In this document: positions 16,448 through 23,145 of the stretch, in pieces
How positions within the stretch are numbered: the stretch's first letter is position 1
Layout of the letters: each line of letters starts with the position of its first letter
NCBI GenBank assembly: GCA_013388525.1
Contig: JACAFA010000180.1
Location: forward strand, 1-23,145
Origin: Ignavibacteriaceae bacterium
GTDB lineage: Bacteria; Bacteroidota; Ignavibacteria; Ignavibacteriales; Ignavibacteriaceae
DNA length: 23,145 bases
Direction: 5' to 3'
Translations under genes and position numbers: made by a program
Notes under the pieces: model-generated
Databases searched by the model: none
Seen by the model: the letters and a program-made list of their open reading frames with translations, nothing else
Told to the model about the DNA's origin: nothing

Positions 16448-17952
16448 ATTTGAAAAGATTTCATTTTGGATTTAAACCATTCCTTAAGAATCGTTTTATA
16501 AAAGTTATCATTATCTCCCAATTCATTCTTTTCAACAATAATACTTTCTCTCAATCCGAAATCCAAAATCCAGAATCCGCAATCCGAGATCTGGAATCCG
16601 GTATCAATAAGATTATCAGCGATCCATTTTTCGAACGAACTACAGTTGCAATTGATATTTTTGATTTAACAGACAGCATCCCGCTCTTCAAAAAAAATGA
16701 AAAGCTTTTGCTTCGTCCTGCATCGAATATGAAACTTCTTACTTCTGCTGCTGCATTGATTAATCTCGGAGAGTATTATTCTTTCAGGACAGATCTGTAT
16801 CACACTGGTGTAATTGATGATGAAATTTTGTACGGGGATATATTTGTTGTTGGTGGTTTCGATCCAGATTTCACACTTGCAGATTTGGATTCACTTGTTG
16901 GTGTAATTAAATCCCTCGGTATAAAAAAGGTCACAGGAGGAATTTATGGCGATGTGTCAAAAAAAGATTCAATGTATTGGGGAAAGGGCTGGATGTGGGA
17001 TGATGATCCTGAACCTTCCGCACCATATCTGAGTTCGCTGAATATAAATGATAATTCAATCTCAGTTTTAGTTGAAGGAGAGAAAATAGGGACGCCTGCA
17101 AAAGTAACTTTAATTCCGGAAACCGGTTTTGTTACAATTGAAAATAATTCGGTTACTGTTTCTGAAAACGAATCCAATAATTTTTTAATCACACGTGACT
17201 GGGTAGGAGGAAATAACCGAATTATTATAAATGGTGAAGTAAGAAAATCTTCCATTGTTGACACATCAGAACAAATGTCAGCCGTAAATCTTCTCCGTCC
17301 TGAAAAATATTTTTTAACGCTTTTAAAGGAGCATTCTGAAAAAGAGAATATTTATATTGAAAAGGAAATTGATTTAAAGCGACTACCTGCCAACTCAATT
17401 TATCTTGCAACTATTTACAGGAGTATTGATACTGTACTTTCAGTATTGAATAAAGAGAGTGATAATCTGAATGGCGAAATGCTGATCTATGCAATGGCTT
17501 ATGAAGATTCAGGAGCACTTGCTTCTGCTGAAGACGGGCTTGCAGCAGTAAAAAGATTAATTGATTCAGTTGGTTTTATTTCTGATGACTATTCAATTGC
17601 TGATGGTTCCGGTGTCTCGCATTACAATCTCGTTTCCGCTGAACTTATTCTGGAAACTTTAAAGTATATGTATTATCGAAAGAAAGATTTGTTCTCTTTA
17701 TTTTACAATTCATTAGCAATTGCAGGCGTTGATGGAACTCTCAAGAACAGAATGCAAAACACTTCAGCAGAGAATATTGTTCATGCTAAAACCGGAACTC
17801 TGAACGGAGTCAGCAATCTTTCAGGTTATGTAACAGCAAAGAATGGTCACTTGCTTGCATTTTCAATTATGATTCAGAATTTTGTGGAAGAGTATTCCAG
17901 AGCAAGAAGCTTCCAGAATAAAATTTGTGAGTTGTTAGCTGAGTTTGAATAA
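16441..17952 (+). CDS. dacB: D-alanyl-D-alanine carboxypeptidase/endopeptidase (PBP4, peptidase S13)
   Basis: S13 enzymes trim or cleave peptidoglycan cross-links in the periplasm. The 503-residue protein has a signal peptide spanning about residues 18-38 (cut near TFSQ), the SxxK nucleophile motif S95-N-M-K98 (RPASNMKLLTSAAAL), the DGSGVSHYN segment (388-396) where the family carries its second active-site motif, and KTG at 450-452 (HAKTGTLNGVSNLSGYV). A Gly/Asp-rich inserted domain lies between motifs one and two, as usual. The N-terminus before the signal core is long and encoded by repeat DNA. A 7 x 7-nt repeat encodes residues of about 38-54, just after the signal peptide. No good ribosome binding site precedes 16441. 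Confidence 0.92.
   Translation: MENLKRFHFGFKPFLKNRFIKVIIISQFILFNNNTFSQSEIQNPESAIRDLESGINKIISDPFFERTTVAIDIFDLTDSIPLFKKNEKLLLRPASNMKLLTSAAALINLGEYYSFRTDLYHTGVIDDEILYGDIFVVGGFDPDFTLADLDSLVGVIKSLGIKKVTGGIYGDVSKKDSMYWGKGWMWDDDPEPSAPYLSSLNINDNSISVLVEGEKIGTPAKVTLIPETGFVTIENNSVTVSENESNNFLITRDWVGGNNRIIINGEVRKSSIVDTSEQMSAVNLLRPEKYFLTLLKEHSEKENIYIEKEIDLKRLPANSIYLATIYRSIDTVLSVLNKESDNLNGEMLIYAMAYEDSGALASAEDGLAAVKRLIDSVGFISDDYSIADGSGVSHYNLVSAELILETLKYMYYRKKDLFSLFYNSLAIAGVDGTLKNRMQNTSAENIVHAKTGTLNGVSNLSGYVTAKNGHLLAFSIMIQNFVEEYSRARSFQNKICELLAEFE
16553..16601. repeat. Heptanucleotide tandem repeat, 7 units, inside dacB
   Basis: Seven contiguous 7-nt units are visible: AATCCGA, AATCCAA, AATCCAG, AATCCGC, AATCCGA, GATCTGG, AATCCGG. 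All but the sixth fit AATCCNN. Seven is not a multiple of three, so gain or loss of one unit would shift the dacB frame. The tract encodes a 16-residue low-complexity segment directly after the signal peptide. Confidence 0.75.
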
Positions 17953-17961
17953 GCATCGAGC

Positions 17962-18008
17962 AACCTTCGAGGTTGCAAATCCTTTTACGTCTGTAAACCT
18001 CGAAGGTT
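17962..18008. repeat. 13-bp perfect inverted repeat between dacB and prmA
   Basis: AACCTTCGAGGTT (17962-17974) and AACCTCGAAGGTT (17996-18008) are exact reverse complements, 21 nt apart. Each arm is itself nearly palindromic (AACCT..AGGTT), so two small hairpins or one large one can form. There is no T run. It resembles dispersed REP-like intergenic repeats of Bacteroidota and may protect or modulate the dacB-prmA transcript. Confidence 0.7.
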
Positions 18009-18033
18009 TAAACGGAACTAACGTGTTATTAAC

Positions 18034-18891
18034 ATGAAAAACTTTTTTGTTTATAAAATTTTTACGCATCCATTTGACCCGGATTTACTTTCCGGAGTAA
18101 TGTGGGAGTTTGAAATCACTGGACTCCTTGAAAACGATAATTACATTTCAGTATTCACTTCTGATAATTCCCCGGCTAATGAAGAACAGTTTAAAGCTGT
18201 CCTGATGAAGTTAAAAAATGAAATGCTGATTGAGTCATTCAGAATCGAAAAAGAAATAATCGAAGATAAAAACTGGAATGAACTCTGGGAAAAGAGCAGG
18301 GAGGTGATCAGAGTTTCAGAAAAGATTTTAATAAAACCAACCTTTAAAGATTATTCAGCGAAACCTGGCGAAATTGTTTTGACAATTGATCCGAAAATGT
18401 CATTTGGTACCGGTGAACATCAAACTACTAAATTGGTTTTAAAATTGCTTGAGAAGTACGTCAGCAAAGGAATGAAGGTTCTGGATGTTGGCTCTGGAAC
18501 AGGAATACTGGCAATCGCTTCAATTAAACTTGGTGCTTCAAAAGCTGTTGCAGTTGACTTTGATGAGATATGCCTGATTAACTGCGAAGAGAATTGTGTT
18601 TTGAATGGGGTAGAAGATTCAGTTGAAATAATTACGGGTGAGATTGATGATGTAAATGAAAAAGATTTTGATTTGATTCTTGCGAACATACAGAAAAATG
18701 TTCTGCTTGAGATAACCGAAAAAATAAAATCAAGATTGAAGAGAAACGGAATAATAATTCTTTCAGGTTTGCTGGAATCAGATAAAATTGCAATCGAAAA
18801 AAAATATCATTCACTTGAATTCATAACGGAACAAGTTGAACAGATGGATGAGTGGATTGCAATTGTTTTCAGCGCAAATAATAAAGGGTAA
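18034..18891 (+). CDS. prmA: Ribosomal protein L11 methyltransferase
   Basis: PrmA trimethylates L11 using S-adenosylmethionine in the cytoplasm. The 285-residue length suits the family. An N-terminal L11-binding domain (residues 1-100, with NWNELWEKSREVIRVSEKILIKP) leads into the family signature FGTGEHQTT (124-132), the SAM loop DVGSGTGILA (151-160) and the catalytic-site segment LANIQKNVLLE. It follows dacB after an 81-nt spacer holding an inverted repeat. The stop codon lies in a 7-bp hairpin arm. Confidence 0.95.
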   Translation: MKNFFVYKIFTHPFDPDLLSGVMWEFEITGLLENDNYISVFTSDNSPANEEQFKAVLMKLKNEMLIESFRIEKEIIEDKNWNELWEKSREVIRVSEKILIKPTFKDYSAKPGEIVLTIDPKMSFGTGEHQTTKLVLKLLEKYVSKGMKVLDVGSGTGILAIASIKLGASKAVAVDFDEICLINCEENCVLNGVEDSVEIITGEIDDVNEKDFDLILANIQKNVLLEITEKIKSRLKRNGIIILSGLLESDKIAIEKKYHSLEFITEQVEQMDEWIAIVFSANNKG

Positions 18892-18908
18892 CCCTGAATG
18901 AGTTACCC
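18886..18908. terminator. Hairpin over the prmA stop codon, weak terminator candidate
   Basis: GGGTAAC (18886-18892) and GTTACCC (18902-18908) form a 7-bp perfect stem around a 9-nt loop. The prmA TAA lies in the left arm. No T run follows, so intrinsic termination is doubtful. It separates convergent genes. Confidence 0.35.
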
Positions 18909-18930
18909 AATCATTACGCTCACAAAAAAT

Positions 18931-19320
18931 TTATTCATAATTGATTCTAAGTACATCGTAAGCTAACTCATAGTCGTAGCAGTCATAAGCATAAATATCA
19001 TAAGTACCTCGTTTGTAAAAAGTTATTTTTTTCCAGAACCAGCTCCAGTTGTACTCTGTATCAACATAAATTGTATTATCATAATCTCCGTTTCTGTAAA
19101 TCACAAAACGTACTGATTTACAATCCACTTCATAAGGAAGTCTGATTAAAACATACAGGTAACCACCATCGGGCGGTATTGTAAAAGAAGTTGCTTCGTT
19201 TATCGGATATCCGTCTTCGTCAACTCCTTCACAAAAATACATTGTTTGTGCGTTGACTGCCGAGATAAATAGCATAAATGTAAGTATTGAAACTAATGCT
19301 ATTCCTGATCGGGTTTTCAT
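18931..19320 (-). CDS. Small secreted protein of unknown function
   Basis: The 129-residue protein has a clear signal peptide (MKTRSGIALVSILTFMLFI, cut near AVNAQ). AGGAGG (19325-19330) is 4 nt from the ATG, one of the strongest ribosome binding sites in the window. The mature ~105 residues are rich in Tyr, Trp and acidic residues, with three cysteines (30, 67, 114). Strand-like repeats of alternating aromatic residues (YLYVLIRLPYEVDCKSVRFVIY, YDIYAYDCYDYELAYDVL) suggest a small beta-sandwich. No family is recognised. It is convergent with prmA and stands alone. Confidence 0.75.
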   Translation of the reverse strand: MKTRSGIALVSILTFMLFISAVNAQTMYFCEGVDEDGYPINEATSFTIPPDGGYLYVLIRLPYEVDCKSVRFVIYRNGDYDNTIYVDTEYNWSWFWKKITFYKRGTYDIYAYDCYDYELAYDVLRINYE

Positions 19321-19324
19321 TTAA

Positions 19325-19330
19325 CCTCCT
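19325..19330 (-). promoter_or_regulatory. Strong Shine-Dalgarno of the small secreted protein
   Basis: On the minus strand AGGAGG followed by TTAA and ATG fixes the start of the 129-residue secreted protein at 19320. Confidence 0.75.
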
Positions 19331-19513
19331 GTTTTATTTTTGAAAAATGAAGTTGCGATTCAAGTTAAATGCCAATGAACTAAATTGAATGGAAGTTTAA
19401 TATTCAGGAATTTATTACAAAATTCATATCTGTTTCAGGATTAAACCGGAAGAATAGTTCTTAGCTGAGGCTAGTCATAGTAACATTTACAAGGTGGGAA
19501 ATGGAACGCTGAT

Positions 19514-19573
19514 AACGCAGATCAGGCTGATATTCGCTGATTTAAATCTGTGCAAATCTGCTAAATCTGCGTT
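19514..19573. repeat. 60-bp imperfect palindrome of a dispersed 'CTGCGT/ACGCAG' repeat type
   Basis: Two directly abutting 30-nt arms (19514-19543 and 19544-19573) match as reverse complements at about 22 of 30 positions, ending in AACGCAGAT and ATCTGCGTT. The weaker match extends to about 19506-19581. The right arm contains repeated AAATCTG units. Sequences of this kind recur between genes in many unrelated bacterial genomes. It ends 2 nt from the final stop of the interrupted amidohydrolase gene. The rest of 19331-19513 shows nothing else I can name. Confidence 0.65.
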
Positions 19574-19582
19574 ACCTGCGTG

Positions 19583-21271
19583 CTATTCTCTTCTCTCATA
19601 AACTATCTCGCCATCAAACACTGTCATCTCAACTTCAACATTTTTAATATTTTCCGGATCGATGGTTAAAATATCATCACTCAACATAACAAAATCTGCG
19701 AGCTTACCAACTTCAATACTTCCTTTTATTTTTTCTTCGAATGAAGCGTAAGCTGCATTTAATGTATAACACCTGATTGCATCTTCAACAGAAATTTTTT
19801 CTGCGGGAATCCATCCATCTGGATTTTTTCCATCAACTGTTTGTCGGGTGACTGCAGCATAAATTCCGTAGAGTGGATTGAGTGGTGCAACTGGCCAATC
19901 TGTGCCGAATGCAACAACTGCACCGCTTTTCAGTAACGATTTGTATGGATGAGTTGCTTTAATTCTTTCCGGACCGATTCTTTTCTATGCCCAAATTCCG
20001 TCATCAATGCAATGATAAGGCTGGACAGATGCAATCACTCCGATTTCTGCAAATCGTTTTATGTCTTCTTTACGTAGATGTTGTGCATGTTCAATTCTGA
20101 ATCTTCTTTCCCAGGGAGAATTCTGTAATTTAATTTTTTCATAAAGATCAAGCATAAAAGAATTTGCTTTGTCGCCGATTGCGTGAACACAAATCTGTAA
20201 CCGGTTTCTGTCAGCATCAAGAGCCCACTTTTCGAGGCTGCCATTTGTAACAATATCAATTGCTAATCCTGAATTTGATGGATCCTGAAAATATGGTTCA
20301 AAGAACCATGCTGTGCTTGCACCGAGTGAACCATCAGCATAACCTTTCAACCCGCCGCGTTTAATTAATCCATCCTCGTTACCTGCTGTGACTCCTGCTC
20401 GTACAATATCTTCATATTTATCTATCGGCCAGATGGAAAATATTCTGCAAGTCAGGTTACCATCAGCCATTATTTTTTTGTAAGCTTCAAACTCATCGGG
20501 CTGAGTCATATCCTGAACGCTTGTGATGCCAAATTTTCTCGCTTCTTCAAGTGCACGGAGAGCGGCTTCAATATTTTCTTCAAGCGATGGCGGAGGAATT
20601 ACTTTGAACACCAAATCCATTGCATTATCTTTTAATATTCCTGTTGGATTACCTTCTTCGTCTCTTTCAATTAATCCGCCTTCAGGATCAGGAGTGTCTT
20701 TTGTTATTCCTGCCAGCTCAAGTGCTTTTGAATTTGCGAGACCAACGTGTCCATCAATTCTGCTTACAAAAACCGGAGTGTTTTCTGTAAACGGATCAAT
20801 CAATTCTTTTGTGGGAAGAGATTTATCCGGCCAGAGTTCGTGGTCCCATCTGCCGCCGGCTATCCAGGTTGAAGCCGGAAGACTTCTCTTTAAAATGTAA
20901 GACTGAATTATGTCAACAAACTCTTCTTTGCTGAGTGCCGGACGAAGGTTTATCCCGAGCAGGTAACTTCCTCCGCTAGTGAAGTGAAGATGACTATCGT
21001 TAAAACCGGGCAGCATAAGTTTCCCTTCAAGGTCAATTACTTCTGTTGAAGCATCAATTTGTTTTTTTGCTTCACGTGTTGATCCAACGAATTTAATTTT
21101 ATTCCCTTCAACGATAACAGCTTCGGCGTATGGCTGGCTTTCATTTACAGTATAAATTTTCCCGTTGATTAAAGCTTTACGCAATGATTGAGCCATTGTG
21201 TCGTGAGTGAATGATTGCATGACTGCATGAACGAAAAATAAAATGAGTATTGATAAAGCTGAATGATTCAT
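19583..21271 (-). pseudogene. Amidohydrolase family 3 (YtcJ-like) gene interrupted by an in-frame TAG
   Basis: One frame runs 562 sense-length codons from ATG 21271 to TAG 19583-19585, broken only by TAG at 19985-19987 (codon 429). The first part has a signal peptide (cut near TMAQ), the metal motif DSHLH (H94, H96), YADGSLGAST, H363 (CVHAIGD) and H395 (IEHAQH). The second part begins KRIGPERIK and contains FGTDWP, the conserved metal-ligand Asp (458), and a normal C-terminus ([12 protein letters not shown]). The stop replaces a residue in [14 protein letters not shown], where relatives commonly have Glu, so one G-to-T change (GAG to TAG) would explain it. The truncated 428-residue product would lack the Asp ligand. 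The gene lies 32 nt after the integrase, same strand. Confidence 0.85.
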
Positions 21272-21303
21272 AAGAATTCCAATTAAATTTTGAATACTGC
21301 AAT

Positions 21304-22290
21304 TTAAAAATCCAATGGACTTTTTACACCCATTCCAAGATTTTTTATTATGTGTGTATAAACCATGGTAACACGAACATCTTTGTGTCCAAGCAATTCC
21401 TGAACAGTTCTGATATCATAATTATTTTGCAGAAGATGTGTTGCAAAACTATGACGGAAGGTATGAGCACTTGCCGTAGGTTTTTCAACGGATGCTTTTT
21501 TCATTGCCTGTTTTATCGCTTTTGTAACTGTAGATTCGTGAAAGTGAAAACGAACCAGCCTGCCTTTTTCATTTCTGATTATTCTTTCAGAAGGAAAAAC
21601 ATATTGCCAGCCGAATTCTTTTGATGCATTCGGGTATTTTTCTTCCAACGCATAGGGAAGAATTGTTTCTCCCCGATTTTTTTTCAAATCATCAGAATGT
21701 AACAGACGACGCTTTTGAATTTGTTCTTTCAAGTGTGGAATTAATGACTGCGGAAGCAGAGTAACTCTGTCCTGTTCACCTTTGCCATCTCTTACAATAA
21801 TCTGCTTATACTCAAAGTCAATATCTTTAACTCTCAGGCGAAGAGCTTCTGATAAACGAAGACCGGATCCGTAAAGCAGTCCTGTAATGAGTTTTGGCAG
21901 ACCTTCCATATTCTGAATTATTGAATGAGCTTCTGCTTTTGTGAAAACAACCGGGATATGTTTAGGTTTTGTGGGGCGTTCAATATCATCTATCCAGCCA
22001 ACGTCTTTGTGAATAATTTCTTTGTACAGAAAAAGTATTCCCTGCAGTGCCTGGTTTTGAGTAGAGGCAGAAACATTTCTTTCTACAGCAAGGTGATTCA
22101 GAAATTTCCGGATTTCATCCTTCCCAAGTTTTTCAGGGTGAGTTTTGTTATGGAAAATAATAAACCTTTTTATCCAGTTGACGTAAGATTCTTCGGTGCG
22201 TCTGCTGTAATGCATTGAACGCAGGTGAATCCTTACCTGATCGAGCAATTTTGGTTTTGCCGGAGTTGTGTTTGTATTCTTTATTTGCAC
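21304..22290 (-). CDS. intI: Integron integrase (tyrosine recombinase, IntI family)
   Basis: IntI recombines attI with folded single-stranded attC sites to insert or excise cassettes. The 328-residue protein has the core-binding domain (residues 10-110) and the catalytic domain with R145 (GSGLRLSE), H276 and R279 (SAHTFRHSFATHLL), H302 (LLGHKDV) and the nucleophile Y311 (MVYTHI). Residues of about 213-235 (ALEEKYPNASKEFGWQYVFP) are the extra patch that separates IntI from XerC/D. The tail (GMGVKSPLDF) is also IntI-like. The start is GTG at 22290 without a clear ribosome binding site. An 8-bp inverted repeat lies 17-41 nt upstream and could be its operator. Confidence 0.95.
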   Translation of the reverse strand: MQIKNTNTTPAKPKLLDQVRIHLRSMHYSRRTEESYVNWIKRFIIFHNKTHPEKLGKDEIRKFLNHLAVERNVSASTQNQALQGILFLYKEIIHKDVGWIDDIERPTKPKHIPVVFTKAEAHSIIQNMEGLPKLITGLLYGSGLRLSEALRLRVKDIDFEYKQIIVRDGKGEQDRVTLLPQSLIPHLKEQIQKRRLLHSDDLKKNRGETILPYALEEKYPNASKEFGWQYVFPSERIIRNEKGRLVRFHFHESTVTKAIKQAMKKASVEKPTASAHTFRHSFATHLLQNNYDIRTVQELLGHKDVRVTMVYTHIIKNLGMGVKSPLDF

Positions 22291-22474
22291 TGATACTTAA
22301 ATATTTTATTAGGAATCATTTAGTCCTAATATAAACGATTTTAATTGAAAATATGAAAAAAGTTAACTCAAAAGAAAATTTTGATTGACTAAGTAAAGGA
22401 TAATAATAATATTAGGATTGAAAAAAACAGGAATTATTGCAAAGCGATTGTCTTTAATTCCTGATAAGTATTAG
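22291..22474. other. Presumed attI region and intI/cassette promoter region
   Basis: This is the spacer between the integrase start and the cassette junction. It contains an 8-bp inverted repeat (22307-22314 / 22324-22331, core ATTAGGA/TCCTAAT), a second copy of ATTAGGA at 22411-22417, and a 9-bp inverted repeat CAGGAATTA / TAATTCCTG (22428-22436 / 22455-22463) ending 11 nt before the crossover. By position this is attI, with the strand exchange expected between G22474 and T22475. The cassette promoter should also lie here but is not obvious. Confidence 0.6.
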
Positions 22475-22491
22475 TTATATGTCATAAAACA

Positions 22492-22926
22492 ATGCTCAGA
22501 AAAATTTTATTATTGATAATATTTTCTTTCATTTCAAATATTTATGGGCAAACTGACTTAGATTCTATAAAATGCAATTTGAATGTTTTACTTAAATTCA
22601 ATAATAGTTTGGATTCAATTGATACTGATTTGGCAATAGGATTTTTTCAAACCTTTGATGAAAGTTGTGAAAATAAAGTTGAATATTCCGAATGGAGTAA
22701 TGAACTACTATTTAAATTTTTAGAAAATGATCCTACTAAATTTATTCTTGTATTGTCAATTAAAGCTGGATATGATTTAGATTTTTTATTTAAAAATTTA
22801 GAATCACCCATACACGATAGTTTTAATTTAGAAAAAATGTATAGTGAAGTTGAAAACATAGATATGGATAATTATATAAAAGAAGAAGTATTAAAAAGAA
22901 TTAATATTGCTAAGAGTAACAGATAA
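22492..22926 (+). CDS. Integron cassette gene: exported protein of unknown function
   Basis: The 144-residue product has a signal peptide (MLRKILLLIIFSFISNIYG, then QTD). The mature part is acidic, mostly helical by composition, with two cysteines (C28, C59) and no recognised domain. The coding DNA is noticeably more AT-rich than neighbouring genes, as expected for an acquired cassette. The ATG lies 18 nt after the cassette junction and the stop lies 5 nt before the attC core, the tight packing typical of cassette genes. There is no Shine-Dalgarno, so translation may depend on a leader from the attI side. Confidence 0.75.
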   Translation: MLRKILLLIIFSFISNIYGQTDLDSIKCNLNVLLKFNNSLDSIDTDLAIGFFQTFDESCENKVEYSEWSNELLFKFLENDPTKFILVLSIKAGYDLDFLFKNLESPIHDSFNLEKMYSEVENIDMDNYIKEEVLKRINIAKSNR

Positions 22927-22931
22927 AATAC

Positions 22932-23145
22932 CATATAACAAGCGCCTCAACCCGACCGCCATTTTAGTTTGGCGGAATTGAGAGTTATTGAAATTGTATT
23001 TTGGTTATAGTTTGTTGTTCTAAGTGTTCGTTCTAATTAATTAATTTACAAACCGCACTTTTGCTGACGCAAGTTAAGTGCAGTTTGTTTAATCATTGGC
23101 ATTTGTGCTTCACTTGGCTTCCTTGTTATGGGCGGCGGGTTAGGC
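22932..23145 (+). other. attC site (partial, 3' end outside the window)
   Basis: R'' is CATATAAC (22932-22939), followed by a short spacer and the L'' arm (22944-22960). The right arm GGCGGCGGGTTAGGC (23131-23145) pairs with L'' over 15 bp if C22948 and A22955 are left unpaired, which are the extrahelical bases that orient IntI on folded attC. The terminal R' (GTT...) is expected within about 10 nt past the window. The variable region contains a 12-of-13 bp hairpin (23048-23060 / 23076-23088). At 214 nt or more it is longer than the usual attC range of about 57-141 nt. Confidence 0.8.

Larger units (their letters stand above)
21304..23145. mobile_element. Integron: integrase, attI region, first cassette and partial attC
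   Basis: An IntI-type integrase points left, and a cassette with its own exported-protein gene points right from the junction at 22474/22475. The cassette's 5' octamer GTTATATG (22474-22481) is the exact reverse complement of CATATAAC (22932-22939) at the start of its attC, as expected for a cassette opened at G^TT. The array continues past the window. No resistance gene is present. This resembles a sedentary chromosomal integron. Confidence 0.85.

Noticed and set aside
16553..16601. CRISPR-like array
   Set aside because: The period is 7 nt with no spacers, and the tract is part of an open coding sequence.
19985..19987. TAG read as a sense codon throughout the genome
   Set aside because: rsmD and the choice-of-anchor B gene end at TAG in the expected place, so general reassignment does not fit.
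23139..23145. GTTAGGC, a perfect GTTRRRY match, as the attC R' crossover site
   Set aside because: These bases are needed in the L' arm, which pairs over 15 bp with 22944-22960. The R' should complement CATATAAC and so lies past the window.

Overview
The window is AT-rich and reads as chromosomal DNA from the Ignavibacteriota (Bacteroidota/Chlorobi superphylum). The basis is three exported proteins ending in type IX secretion (T9SS) sorting domains of the 'NYPNPFNP' kind. Two of them also carry the 'PVELxSFxAEVxG' beta-sandwich module that I associate with Ignavibacteria. Shine-Dalgarno sequences are visible at several genes, and TTG/GTG starts occur. No tRNA, rRNA or CRISPR array was seen.

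Left part (1-2300): a plus-strand Asp-box propeller protein with a T9SS tail ends in a clear terminator. A 460-nt gap follows. It holds an operator-like palindrome and a compact candidate unit: a sigma70-like promoter, a 28-codon single-membrane-span ORF and a bidirectional terminator.

Centre (2302-13693): eleven genes run on the minus strand. In transcription order they are hrcA-grpE-dnaJ, then comEA, a membrane-anchored pseudopilin-like protein and a PilM-like protein, then rsmD, an FG-GAP T9SS protein, a choice-of-anchor B T9SS protein, a cytochrome c/YVTN lipoprotein, and coaD. Stress control and chaperones therefore sit next to a DNA-uptake/pilus-type module. The commonly adjacent rsmD and coaD are separated by three exported-protein genes.

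Right-centre (13920-18891): plus-strand housekeeping genes purM, a TatD nuclease fused to a radical-SAM domain, a PBP4/DacB-type peptidase, and prmA. Three tracts with 7-nt periodicity lie between purM and the start of dacB, one of them inside the dacB coding sequence. A 13-bp inverted repeat separates dacB from prmA.

Right end (18931-23145): a small secreted protein of unknown function; a 60-bp imperfect palindrome of a dispersed-repeat type; an amidohydrolase gene cut by one in-frame amber codon just before its last metal-ligand aspartate; and an integron. The integron has a minus-strand integrase of the IntI type, a presumed attI region, one divergent cassette encoding an unknown exported 144-residue protein, and most of a long attC site that runs off the window. 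The cassette boundary can be read directly: the octamer at the 5' junction (22474-22481) is the exact reverse complement of the attC R'' octamer (22932-22939).
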